DNA from: Trinickia caryophylli
GTDB lineage: Bacteria; Pseudomonadota; Gammaproteobacteria; Burkholderiales; Burkholderiaceae
Assembly: GCF_034424545.1 (NCBI RefSeq)
Contig: NZ_CP139971.1
Span: 558,001-622,000, forward strand
Length of the DNA: 64,000 bases
Reading direction: 5' to 3'
Made by a program: the position numbers and the translations under genes. Under the pieces are notes generated by a model. That model did not search any database and had not been told where the DNA came from. It saw nothing but the letters and a program-made list of their open reading frames with translations. How positions within the stretch are numbered: position 1 is the first letter of the stretch; every line of letters starts with the position of its first letter. Positions 25,600-34,633 of the stretch are shown in pieces.

Positions 25600-27011
25600 C
25601 GTTCTCGATTCGCCGCCGCCTCGTGGTGCTGACGCTGCTGAGCGTCGCGCTCGTCTGGATCGTCACGTTCGCAACGAGCTACCGGCAAGCCACGCACGAG
25701 GCCAACGAGTGGCAGGATGCACGGCTCGAACAGGCCGCGCAGATGCTGCTCCTGCTCGATGCCGCCGATCTGAAGACGCTCGCCGCGAACGGCACCCTCG
25801 ACGCAGACGGCGATCGCGCCGAACACGAAGGCCCCCCACTGTTGTTCGAGGTGCGAACGATGGACGGCACGCTCGTCGCCGTCAGCGCGGGCCTCAAACC
25901 GACCGAGGTGGAAGAGGCGCTGGCGTCATCGCCCGAAACGAAACCGCATGCATCGCCGCGAGGCAAATGGCGCGTGATGGCGCTGCGCGACGCATCCAGA
26001 AACCGGCGCGTACGCGTATTCGAACATGCCAAGCACCGCGGGGACCTCGTCAAAGGCGTCGCGCACCGAATTGCCCGCCCGCTTGCCTTTGCCTTGCCGC
26101 TGCTCGCCGTGCTGCTCTGGTTCAGCATCGGCAGCAGCCTCGCGCCATTGAAGGCGCTTTCGGCCGCCATCGGCGCGCGCGACGCCGACAATCTCGAGCC
26201 GCTCGATCTGGAGCGCACGCCCACAGAAGCCCGCACGTTGCTCGACGCGTTGAACGGCCTCTTCGCGCGCGTGCGCAAATCGCTCGACCGCGAGCGCGCC
26301 TTTACCGCCGACGCGGCGCACGAATTGAAGTCCCCGCTTGCCGCGATCAAGGTGCAGGCCCAAGTCGCGCTGGCCGCACAGGATCCCGACGTGAAGGCGC
26401 TTGCCATGCGGCGTGTGGTGGAAGGCGTCGATCGCAGCACTCACCTTGCCGACGAACTGCTGCTGCTCGCGCGCATCGACGAGGCCGTCCTCGCGCCGCT
26501 CGAGCGAGTCGACCTCCACGCCGTCGCGCGCCAGTGCCTCACCGTGCGTGAAACCGATGCGCAACGCAAGCACCTGACGATGACGCTGCATCCCGGCGAG
26601 CCCGTGGCAATCTATTCGGATGCCGAATTGATCCGCGTCATGCTCGACAATCTGCTCGATAACGCGATCAAATACGGGCGCCCCGGCGGGCGCGTCGAGG
26701 TCGACGTTTCGCGTACCGCCGGCAGCGCAAGCCTTGCCGTGCGCGACGATGGTCCAGGCGTCGCGCCGGCCGACCGGGCACGGCTCGGCGACCGCTTTTT
26801 CCGTGTCGTTGGTACCGGCCAGCGAGGCAGCGGGCTCGGCTTGTCGATCGTTGCGCGCATCGCGGCCCGCTTCGGCGCCACCGTTCGCTATACGGAAGGC
26901 ATCGGCGGGTGCGGCCTCGGCGTCACGATCGATCTTCCTGCCACCGCTGCCGAGCATGAGCCTCGTCAAATGCCGAGCGGAAAGCCACCCGCGCCGGCCA
27001 CCCAGGCCTGA
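25596..27011 (+). CDS. Sensor histidine kinase (QseC-like)
   Basis: The 471-aa inner-membrane kinase has a first transmembrane helix at about 9-27, a periplasmic domain of ~135 residues, and a second helix at about 163-182. A HAMP-like linker follows (SLAPLKALSAAI). The phospho-acceptor is His242 in ADAAHELKSPLAAI. The ATP-binding domain shows the N box (MLDNLLDNAIKYG), DDGPGV and GSGLGLSIV. The domain order matches QseC. It is coupled to the upstream regulator. Its last 46 bases overlap the convergent DUF2917 gene. The ligand is not predictable from the periplasmic region. Confidence 0.92.
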   Translation: MTFSIRRRLVVLTLLSVALVWIVTFATSYRQATHEANEWQDARLEQAAQMLLLLDAADLKTLAANGTLDADGDRAEHEGPPLLFEVRTMDGTLVAVSAGLKPTEVEEALASSPETKPHASPRGKWRVMALRDASRNRRVRVFEHAKHRGDLVKGVAHRIARPLAFALPLLAVLLWFSIGSSLAPLKALSAAIGARDADNLEPLDLERTPTEARTLLDALNGLFARVRKSLDRERAFTADAAHELKSPLAAIKVQAQVALAAQDPDVKALAMRRVVEGVDRSTHLADELLLLARIDEAVLAPLERVDLHAVARQCLTVRETDAQRKHLTMTLHPGEPVAIYSDAELIRVMLDNLLDNAIKYGRPGGRVEVDVSRTAGSASLAVRDDGPGVAPADRARLGDRFFRVVGTGQRGSGLGLSIVARIAARFGATVRYTEGIGGCGLGVTIDLPATAAEHEPRQMPSGKPPAPATQA

Positions 27012-27355
27012 AACCGCGAGAGCCAACGCCGCAGCGGCGCCGCGCGCTGAACATGATGGCTCGTCAGCGTGACGTCGGCTGGCTCGCCACGATCGGTGCC
27101 GAGCCAGATCCGGTCGTGGCGCTCGAGGCGGATCAGATCGCCGGGCTGCAGCCAGTAATCGTCGAGGCAGCCCATTCGCGTGAGCCATACGACGCCGGCC
27201 TGCACACGCAAATCGCTATCGACGGACATGCGCCAGGCCACCGTGCGATCGGGCGCAATGCTCGCGTGAACGACGATTTTCAGTAACTGCCCGGTGCCGG
27301 GCGAGCGGCTCTGGGATAAATCAAAGGACTCGGACTGCGGACTTCTTTCGGTCAT
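26966..27355 (-). CDS. DUF2917 domain-containing protein
   Basis: The start at 27355 (MTERSPQS) has GGAGAG upstream and yields 129 aa. The DUF2917 core is WRMSVDSDLRVQAGVVWLTR, then DDYWLQPGDLIRLERHDRIWLG, a small beta-rich cupin-like unit common in Burkholderiaceae and of unknown function. The 3' end overlaps the kinase gene on the other strand by 46 bp, so its C-terminal ~15 residues may tolerate change. It is the last core-type gene before the island, and a terminator lies upstream of its promoter region. Confidence 0.8.
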   Translation of the reverse strand: MTERSPQSESFDLSQSRSPGTGQLLKIVVHASIAPDRTVAWRMSVDSDLRVQAGVVWLTRMGCLDDYWLQPGDLIRLERHDRIWLGTDRGEPADVTLTSHHVQRAAPLRRWLSRFQAWVAGAGGFPLGI

Positions 27356-27405
27356 TTTTCTCTCCGTCGATTGAGTCGGCAAACGGAGGAAGCCACCAAA
27401 AGAAA

Positions 27406-27433
27406 AAGGCCCCATCCGTTTCCGGGGGGCCTT
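27406..27433 (-). terminator. Rho-independent terminator at the left island border
   Basis: Arms AAGGCCCC and GGGGCCTT pair perfectly, and on the leftward strand the stem is followed by TTTTTCTTTT. It would stop transcripts coming from the recombinase genes before they reach the DUF2917 gene. It could instead act as an attenuator for that gene. Confidence 0.65.
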
Positions 27434-27661
27434 CGTCATGCATTCGTTTGAACTTCAACGTGCGTACGCCCCCAACGCTGCGCCATGCCAGGCATGCGTC
27501 GGGTGATTAATGATTGCGGCGGCGTGAATGGGCGTGTACATGCGCTTGAGTGTCTATGCGGACGGCAGAAATGTCAACGGGTTTTTCCACGACACGATGC
27601 GCGAGCAGATGCTTGACAAAGAACTCCTGAAGCAGTGGCGCGACGAGGGCGTGAGTATGTC

Positions 27662-28603
27662 TCATTCTTCTCCTCCCGAGGTTGCAAACATGGCGAAACG
27701 GTCCGAGGCGCCAGCGCGCAATCCCGGGGTGGCCGAGATGTACCAGTAGCTGTCGCTTGGGCTGACGTGACCCAGGTACACAGAGAGGTTCGGAATCAAG
27801 TCCCAAACGGGCACCTGCGCGTTGTACCACTGCGTAAGCCGATTCACCGCGAAGGTGTGGCGCAGCGAGTGCAACGTCGGTCGTCGTCCTCCCGGTCGGC
27901 GCAAGCCGAGCTTGTCCGTGACGCCGGAGAACCATCGCTCCAGGTATTTCTGATCGAGTTGCTGTCCACGGTCCGTCACGAAGAAGATGTTCGATTGCCT
28001 TGCATGGCAGCGGTGGCCACGGCGATCGGCGTACTGCCTCCGGTGATTTACCGTGGTCGGATGCAGAGGTACGATGCGAGACTTCTTGAACTTCGTTTCC
28101 CGCACGTCGAGTTGAGGTATTGCGTCGACCAGATGCACATCCAAGACATCGAGGCGCAATGCTTCGCTGATGCGCAATCCGGAACTCGCCGGCAGGCCCA
28201 ACACCGTGACATAGGCACTTGCACGCAATCCGCCCCGCGGTCTCACGTTTGCCGCCGCCTCCAGAATCGATCGCAGTTGCTCCGCATTCCAGATGAAGGG
28301 TGGAGTTCGAATCGGGAATCGCAGGAGGTGGTTGTCGGGGACGGCGGTGGCGGGATCGGTGAGCTGCACAAAGCGTAGGAATCCGCGCAGCGTACCGAGA
28401 ATAGCAGACTGTGTCTGCGGCGCGCGGGGAACCCGCGTGATCCACGCGAGCGCGTAATCGGCCCGGACAGGCTCACCAGGATGTTCGATGACGTAGTCCC
28501 GCACGAATCGCGTCAGTGCGCCGCGGTGGGTTTGCCGGTAGCGCAACGACTCACGACGATCAAGGTATTGGGCAAGCTGATTCTCCAGGTCCCCGGCCTT
28601 CAT
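27662..28603 (-). CDS. Tyrosine recombinase, third member of a RIT-like trio
   Basis: The start at 28603 (MKAGDLENQL) is chosen because it overlaps the stop of the upstream recombinase remnant as ATGA; the product is 313 aa. The N-terminal core-binding domain is at about 1-100. The catalytic domain keeps Arg in SSGLRISEAL, the box II HSLRHTF, His in YLGHVSPSD and a Tyr in SYWYIS. It therefore looks intact. The overlapping arrangement with a second recombinase and the resemblance of all three recombinases in this window to the recombinase-in-trio group suggest a RIT element; this is inference. It is the only apparently intact recombinase of the set. Confidence 0.82.
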   Translation of the reverse strand: MKAGDLENQLAQYLDRRESLRYRQTHRGALTRFVRDYVIEHPGEPVRADYALAWITRVPRAPQTQSAILGTLRGFLRFVQLTDPATAVPDNHLLRFPIRTPPFIWNAEQLRSILEAAANVRPRGGLRASAYVTVLGLPASSGLRISEALRLDVLDVHLVDAIPQLDVRETKFKKSRIVPLHPTTVNHRRQYADRRGHRCHARQSNIFFVTDRGQQLDQKYLERWFSGVTDKLGLRRPGGRRPTLHSLRHTFAVNRLTQWYNAQVPVWDLIPNLSVYLGHVSPSDSYWYISATPGLRAGASDRFAMFATSGGEE

Positions 28604-29467
28604 ACGTGCTCTCCCGGCCATGGCATGGCGATACGCGAGAGCGCCGGCAGATCAAGCTTCGCGTAGACGGCGGTACTTTGCAGCGATTGATGCCCGAGCA
28701 CATCGGCGATGCCTTTGAAGCTGGTCCCTTGCCTGAGCATGTTCGTCGCGGCGGCATGGCGAAGCAGATGCGCCGCGCGCTGAAGAAAGGTTAGCTCCGG
28801 TCATGGCCCGCCGAACGATCTTAGAGATCGACGACGAGTCCGCGAATGGTCTCCATGGTGGAGTGGCTTCGAGGAAAATAGCCCAGTAAGGCGAGGATCG
28901 CCGCTCCCGTTTGATGTAGGCCAGCAGCGCGCGGCCGACGTCGCGGGCCAGCGGCAATTCGCGGTCCCGACGCGACTTGGTGCCTCGGACGCAAATAACG
29001 CCGTTGCCCCAGTCGATGTCGTCGAGCGTGAGCTTGGTCACTTCGGCGATCGACCTCATCGGTCGACAGGCACGCCGGCAGCGTAGCGTGACGCCAGCGC
29101 CGGACTCGCGGTATGGCGCCCGCGAGCGCGGGTGCGCCCCCCCCTTGACGGCGAGGAAGCGCAGCATGGCCCGCAGCGCGACGAATAGCGCATTCGACGG
29201 CCGTCGTGTCGTCGATGAAAGCTCGTGGCATGCATACGCGCGAAGCGCATCCGCTGACAGGTGCTGCCATTGCAGTGGAGCGTCCGAAATCCATTCGTGC
29301 AGGAAGTGCCTCACGAACCGGACATACTTCCGGCGTGTGCCGCCCGCCAGACCGCGGACGGTGTCGAGGAAAGCATCGAACTCATCGAGAAACTGAGCGA
29401 CTTCAGCGCTTGGCGCCGGAAGCGCTTTGGGGGTAGGCCTGCTTGACCGTGGGCGCAACTGTGACAT
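28600..29467 (-). pseudogene. Decayed tyrosine recombinase, second member of the RIT-like trio
   Basis: The N-terminal part starts at 29467 (MSQLRPRSSRP) and runs through DTVRGLAGGTRRKYVRFVRHF. A frameshift falls around the run of eight C at 29137-29144, since ALAGAIPRVRRWRHATLP continues in another frame. The catalytic domain then jumps from CLSTDEVDR to SIAEVTKLTLDDIDWGNG, so the segment with the first catalytic Arg appears deleted. The C-terminal part (HAAATNMLRQGTSFKGIADV, then LGHQSLQSTAVYAKLD and PWPG) is in a third frame and ends at 28600, overlapping the next gene. It cannot give an active enzyme as it stands. Confidence 0.8.
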
Positions 29468-29541
29468 TCTTCTTGTCCTGCCGGCCACGCGCTGCCCCGA
29501 CCGGAGTCCGCAGCTGTAGGACTTATTTCCCAACAACGGGA

Positions 29542-30996
29542 TCATGGATGTTCGCCGTCGAGGCTCCACATCCCAAGCCTGCCTAGCGTCGCAGCCAATT
29601 GAAGACGCGCCGTTCTCCAGTCGGTCAGCGCTTGAATCCGTTGCCGCTTTGCGCCGGCGAGCGCTGATTGGGAATTGAGGAGCTCGAGAATACTCCCAAC
29701 GCCGGCTTGGTAGCGCCGCATGGCCACGTCATGCGAGCGTTGCGACAACGCGAGTAACGTCGCGCTATGACCGAGGGCGTCCGTCGCGCCCTTGACCGAG
29801 TGATATCCGCGCCAGACGTCAAGGCTGACCTGCTGGCGAACTTCGTCGAGCGAATCAAGCTCCAGCTCGGCTTGCGCATGGGCTTGCTTCACCTGATACG
29901 AACGAGAAAACCCTTCGAAGATAGGAATGGTGAGCTGCAGTCCCACGTACCATTCTCGATGCGTTGCCGGCAGCGGCGGGAAGCCTGACTGAAGGCTCGT
30001 CGGTTGGTTATTGAAGTTGTACTGGCCAACCAAGCTTACGCGTGGCAACCCCTCTGCGCGAACCTGGGCTGCCTTTGCGTGCGCTGCCCGTACTTTCGAG
30101 CTTGCAGCCTTCACGCCTGGCGCGTTCCGCAATGCGACATCAATCAGCGCGTCGACCGATTCCGCAAATGCCGTATCGGGCATCACGCCGTCACTGACAT
30201 CCGGCAACTTGATTGCCGTCGTAGGGGCGAGACTCATATCGGACGCGAGCGTACCCTGCGCGGCTTGCCACTCAATTTCCGCCCGCGTCCTATTCATAAC
30301 CGCCTCCGCATAGGCGGTCTGCGCTTGCAATTGGTCGCTGATTGCGGCAACGCCCTTATTCACGCGCGCGGCCGCGGCCTTCGCGCTCGAATGGGCCGTT
30401 TGCTCCACCTCTCGCGCAGAGGTCAGTGCCCCTTGCGCCGCCTGAGCCGCGTAAAAATCCCTGGCGACTGTCGCAAACACGGTTTGCAGCGTTGCAAGCT
30501 GGTTGGCCTGGGCCGCCGCCAACAATTCGGCCGCGCCGCGTAACCCGGCTGATCGTCCACCGAAGTCATACAGCACCCAGCTCAGTGATACGTTCGCGCT
30601 TTGCAGGTTGGTCCGATAGCTGGAGTCAAACCGTGGGTAGCCTTTGACACGATTATTCGTAACGTCATGCGTACCTTGCCAGCTGCCGTTCAATGTCGGT
30701 AAAAACGCCGCTCGCGCTTGCCCTACCGCGGCAGCCTGAATTTTCACGTTCGCCCAAGCCAAGCGCGTTTTCGCATGACTGCACATCGCCCGCTCGACGA
30801 CATCTTGCAAGCGCAGCGGGTTCGGCAGCTCACCGAACTTACATATTCTTCCGTTCAACATGTCCGCAGCCGGCGTTGTCGACACGGAGCGCTCCGCAAG
30901 CAGCGGATCGAATGCTCGCGCCGGCATCGAACCCGCTATCGCCAGACACCCACCCAGCATTGCAACGAACGCCATCATGCTCCGCCTAACGTTCAC
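29542..30996 (-). CDS. TolC-family outer membrane protein of a type I secretion system
   Basis: The 484-aa protein has a signal peptide (MAFVAMLGGCLAIAGSMPARA, processed near residue 28). Two repeated OEP units follow, at about 55-265 and 275-475: LRLQDVVERAMCSHAKTRLA in the first and the DVALRNAPGVKAASSKVRAA and GVGSILELLNSQSALAGAK stretches in the second. TolC proteins form the outer-membrane duct of tripartite exporters. Its start overlaps the HlyD-type gene by 11 bp, so it is the last gene of the secretion operon. The downstream neighbour is recombinase debris, so the operon ends at the island border. Confidence 0.9.
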   Translation of the reverse strand: MNVRRSMMAFVAMLGGCLAIAGSMPARAFDPLLAERSVSTTPAADMLNGRICKFGELPNPLRLQDVVERAMCSHAKTRLAWANVKIQAAAVGQARAAFLPTLNGSWQGTHDVTNNRVKGYPRFDSSYRTNLQSANVSLSWVLYDFGGRSAGLRGAAELLAAAQANQLATLQTVFATVARDFYAAQAAQGALTSAREVEQTAHSSAKAAAARVNKGVAAISDQLQAQTAYAEAVMNRTRAEIEWQAAQGTLASDMSLAPTTAIKLPDVSDGVMPDTAFAESVDALIDVALRNAPGVKAASSKVRAAHAKAAQVRAEGLPRVSLVGQYNFNNQPTSLQSGFPPLPATHREWYVGLQLTIPIFEGFSRSYQVKQAHAQAELELDSLDEVRQQVSLDVWRGYHSVKGATDALGHSATLLALSQRSHDVAMRRYQAGVGSILELLNSQSALAGAKRQRIQALTDWRTARLQLAATLGRLGMWSLDGEHP

Positions 30997-32401
30997 GCAA
31001 GCTCTCCTGGGCAGTTTTCATTACCGGGTCGAGGAAATAGCTTGCGACGCTACGCTTGCCGGTCTTGATCTCCGCGGTCACGGCCATACCCGGCGTGAGA
31101 TTGACCCACGTACCGTTTGCGCGGATTCGGTTCGTCGCAAGCCGGACGCGCACCGGAAACGTCAGGCCGCGCCGGCGATCGTGCGCTGCATCGTTCGATA
31201 TGGCTTCGACCGTGCCGGCCAGGTAGCCGTAACGCGTGTACGGAAACGCCTCGACTTTGACGGTCACAGGTTGCCCGGACTTGACGAAGCCGATGTCCTT
31301 ATTCTCGATGCTCGCTTCGACCTCGAGCGTGTCGTCCGGCACCACGTCCATGACGGGCGACGCGGCGGTGGCTACGCCGCCGAGCGTATGAATCCGCAAC
31401 TGCTGAATGGTGCCGTCGACAGGCGTGGTCAGGCTCAGCAGTTTCTGCCTCGTATCCGCCTTCGTCTCGTCCTTGCGGCTTTGCGCCAGCTGCTGAGTCG
31501 CCTTTTCGAGCAGTTCCATCTGCTGACGCCGGAACTGAGACGTCGTCGCGGCGATTTCGGCGCGCTGCTGCGCAATCGCGGCCGTGAGCTCCTGCGAGCG
31601 GCTGCGCTGGGCCGCGAGCTCATGCTCCTGGCTAAGCGCCGTTTGCTCCTTGTCCAGGTATTCGGTCTTGGCCACGTACTTGTCGGCGGACAGTGACTCG
31701 TAATCGTTCGCCTGCTGCCTTGCGAGCGGCGCGGTCAAGGCAAGCCTGGCGATGTGCTGCCTGGTCGTCGCGAGTTCTGCCTCACGCTTGCGCAGTTCCG
31801 CTTGCGCGCTGCTCAGGCGGTCCCGGTACTCGACGTAGAAGCTTTCCGCGACGCGCTGAGCTTGGAGCGATTGCGATTCGCTCGCGCCGTCGACCTTGTC
31901 GAGCATCGGCATCTTGGCCTGCTCCTGCGCGGCCAGCAGCGCCCGCGATCGTTCGGCGGTAAGGGCAGCGTCGACGCGGCTTATGCGCGCCTTGTCGGCG
32001 TCCGCCGCAGCTTGGGTCGTGTCGAGCTCCATCAGCAATTGTCCCGCCTGCACACGTTGGCCGTCGCGCACCAGAATGCGGCGCACGACGCCCGTTAGCG
32101 CGGGTTGAATGGTCTTCACCTGTTCTTTCGGAATCAGCTTGCCGGGCGCTACCGCGACAATGTCGAGTCGGCCGATCAACGCAACCACGACGATCAGAGC
32201 GCCAAGAATTACGATGATGCGCATCGTCCACATCGGCAGCGGATGCACCGGCGATTCGACGAGTTCAAGATGTGCGGGCAAGAAGGCCCGTTCGTGCGAC
32301 TGCCGCGGCGGTGTATCGAGGGTATGGCGAATCCGCCATGATTCGCGGAACACCGCAGCGTAGCGCGCAATCAGCGCGCCGAGCGCTTGAATTTTCAGCA
32401 T
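30986..32401 (-). CDS. HlyD-family periplasmic adaptor of a type I secretion system
   Basis: The 471-aa membrane fusion protein has a cytoplasmic N-terminus, one transmembrane helix at about 58-78 (TMRIIVILGALIVVVALIG) and an HlyD-type lipoyl half (VAPGKLIPKEQVKTIQPALT). A long coiled coil (about 130-300, rich in Gln, Ala and Glu) is followed by the second lipoyl half TPVDGTIQQLRIHTLGGV and a barrel ending GMAVTAEIKTGKRSVASYFL. It bridges the ABC transporter and TolC-type protein in the envelope. It starts 24 bp after the ABC gene and overlaps the TolC-type gene. Confidence 0.92.
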   Translation of the reverse strand: MLKIQALGALIARYAAVFRESWRIRHTLDTPPRQSHERAFLPAHLELVESPVHPLPMWTMRIIVILGALIVVVALIGRLDIVAVAPGKLIPKEQVKTIQPALTGVVRRILVRDGQRVQAGQLLMELDTTQAAADADKARISRVDAALTAERSRALLAAQEQAKMPMLDKVDGASESQSLQAQRVAESFYVEYRDRLSSAQAELRKREAELATTRQHIARLALTAPLARQQANDYESLSADKYVAKTEYLDKEQTALSQEHELAAQRSRSQELTAAIAQQRAEIAATTSQFRRQQMELLEKATQQLAQSRKDETKADTRQKLLSLTTPVDGTIQQLRIHTLGGVATAASPVMDVVPDDTLEVEASIENKDIGFVKSGQPVTVKVEAFPYTRYGYLAGTVEAISNDAAHDRRRGLTFPVRVRLATNRIRANGTWVNLTPGMAVTAEIKTGKRSVASYFLDPVMKTAQESLRER

Positions 32402-32425
32402 GATCAGTTGCTGCTGTAGAAGATG

Positions 32426-34552
32426 TCACGCATGCTGCAGCGACACGAGATGAGCGTAATATCCCTGCAGTTCGAGAAGTGAATCATGCGTGCCCCTCTC
32501 GACGACCCGGCCTTTGTCCATCGCGACGATATGATTCGCATGGCGCACCGAACTGAGCCGGTGCGCGATGATGATGACCGTCCTGCCGGTGCATATCGCC
32601 TGCATGTTGCGCTGGATGACGCGTTCGGTTTCGAAGTCGAGCGCACTCGTCGCCTCGTCGAAGATCAAGATGCGAGGATTGGTCACCAGCGCCCGCGCGA
32701 TCGCGATCCGCTGCCGCTGGCCGCCGGAAAGGTTCGAGCCGTGCTCGCCGACAACCGTGTCGTAGCCTTCCGGCATTTCAGATATGAACTCGTGTGCGCC
32801 GGCGAGCTGCGCGGCACGGATGACGACATCGAGCGATGCGCCGGGATCGGTGAGGGCGATGTTCTCGCGAATCGAGCGATTGAACAGCAGGTTCTCCTGC
32901 AGTACGACGCCGATTTGCCGCCGCAGCCACGCAGGGTCTGCAAGGGTCAGGTCGATGCCGTCGATTCGTACGCGCCCCTGCTCCGGTACGTACAACCGTT
33001 GCAGCAACTTCGTCAGCGTGCTCTTGCCGGAGCCCGAACGACCGACAATGCCCACGACCTCCCCCGCCTTGATGTCGAGCGACACCCCGTCGAGGACGGT
33101 GGGACCGTCGGGGCGATATCGGAAACGCACGTCGTGGAAGCTCACGTTGCCATGCAGCGTCGGCAGTGTCTGGCGGCTCTGTGGCAGCTCGGTACGGGTA
33201 TTGAGGACATCCCCGAGCCTGCTCATCGAGATCCCGATTTGCTGAAAATCCTGCCACAGCTGCGCGAGCCGCAGCACAGGCGCGGCAACGTGCTGCGCCA
33301 TCATGTTGAAGGCGACGAGCTGGCCGACCGACAGCTTACCCTCGATCACGAAGCGCGCGCCGAGGAACAGCGTCACAAGCGATACCAGCTTGCCCACGAG
33401 CTGAATCAGCTGTTGGCCCACGTTGCCGAGCGATGTGACCCTGAACCCCGCCGACACATAGCCGGCCAGCGTGTTGTCCCAGCGGCGCGTGAACTGGGGC
33501 TCGACAGCCATCGCCTTGATGGTTTCGATACCCGACACAGTCTCGACAAGGAACGATTGGTTGTCGGCGGTACGCGCGAATTTCTCGTTGAGTCGCTGGC
33601 GCAACATCGGCGTAATCATCATCGAGATGACCGCATACACCGGCAATGAGACAACTACGACAAGCGTGAGCCACACGCTGTACATGCACATGACGGCGAG
33701 AAAGATGATCGAGAAACACAGATCGATCAGCGCCGTTAGCGTCTGGCCGGTGAGAAAGTTGCGGATATTCTCGAGCTCACGCACGCGGGCGACCGTATCG
33801 CCGACGCGACGGACACCGAAATAGGCGAGCGGCAACGCCAGCATATGCCGGAACAACCGCGCACCCAGCTCTACGTCGATTCGGCTCGCGGTATGCGCGA
33901 ATACGTAGTTGCGCACCCCGTTCAACAGGACTTCGAAGATTGCGCTGATCAATAGCGCGACGCACACGACATTGAGCGTGTTGAACGCGCGATTGACCAT
34001 GACCTTGTCCATCACGACCTGGAACATCAGCGGCGAGACGAGGCCGAAGACCTGTAGCACCGCCGACACCGCTAGCACCTCCAGCAGCAGGCGGCGGTAT
34101 TTGACGACGGCCGGAATGAACCACGAGAAATCGAACTGCGTAAGCTGGCCAGCGAGCGACGCGCGCGACGCGATCAGCAGCACCTGTCCGTCCGAGCGTG
34201 CCATGACCGCTTCGGGCGTGGAGACGGTTGGGCTTGTCGCGTTGGCTTCGGCGATCAGCGCCTTGTCGGCGTCGCAAGCCGCAAGCACGAAATGCGCGCC
34301 GCCCTTATCTAGCATCAGCGCGGGCTTGGGTAGGCAGACGAGGCGCCCGGCGGTCGTTCGCACGCGACGCGTCTTGAGCCCGAGTGAGCGCGCCGCCAGT
34401 TCGAGATCCGCCAAGGCAAGTTGGCCGGCCGGTTGCCCGCTCGCGTGGCGCATTTGTTCGATATCAGTGGGCATGCCGTGAAATTGCGCGATCAGCGCAA
34501 GGGCCGCCAGCCCGGGATCGGGTGGCGAAGCTGTTTGGTGACAATCGTTCAT
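32426..34552 (-). CDS. HlyB-type ABC exporter with C39-like domain (type I secretion)
   Basis: I start at the ATG at 34552 (MNDCHQTAS), giving 708 aa; an upstream TTG at 34585 is possible. The N-terminal ~130 residues are a C39-peptidase-like domain in which the catalytic Cys position is Ala (GLAALALIAQFHG), so it should bind rather than cleave the substrate, as in HlyB. The membrane domain is at about 145-430. The nucleotide-binding domain has Walker A GRSGSGKST, the signature LSGGQRQR and Walker B ILIFDEATSALD. It powers export of the adjacent giant protein, which lies 81 bp upstream in the same operon. Confidence 0.93.
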   Translation of the reverse strand: MNDCHQTASPPDPGLAALALIAQFHGMPTDIEQMRHASGQPAGQLALADLELAARSLGLKTRRVRTTAGRLVCLPKPALMLDKGGAHFVLAACDADKALIAEANATSPTVSTPEAVMARSDGQVLLIASRASLAGQLTQFDFSWFIPAVVKYRRLLLEVLAVSAVLQVFGLVSPLMFQVVMDKVMVNRAFNTLNVVCVALLISAIFEVLLNGVRNYVFAHTASRIDVELGARLFRHMLALPLAYFGVRRVGDTVARVRELENIRNFLTGQTLTALIDLCFSIIFLAVMCMYSVWLTLVVVVSLPVYAVISMMITPMLRQRLNEKFARTADNQSFLVETVSGIETIKAMAVEPQFTRRWDNTLAGYVSAGFRVTSLGNVGQQLIQLVGKLVSLVTLFLGARFVIEGKLSVGQLVAFNMMAQHVAAPVLRLAQLWQDFQQIGISMSRLGDVLNTRTELPQSRQTLPTLHGNVSFHDVRFRYRPDGPTVLDGVSLDIKAGEVVGIVGRSGSGKSTLTKLLQRLYVPEQGRVRIDGIDLTLADPAWLRRQIGVVLQENLLFNRSIRENIALTDPGASLDVVIRAAQLAGAHEFISEMPEGYDTVVGEHGSNLSGGQRQRIAIARALVTNPRILIFDEATSALDFETERVIQRNMQAICTGRTVIIIAHRLSSVRHANHIVAMDKGRVVERGTHDSLLELQGYYAHLVSLQHA

Positions 34553-34633
34553 GTGGAATCGGGCGTGCCGGGCCGGACCCAGCAACGTTACCGTCTGCAG
34601 CCGCGGCCGCAGACGGCGTTTCTTATTTGAATT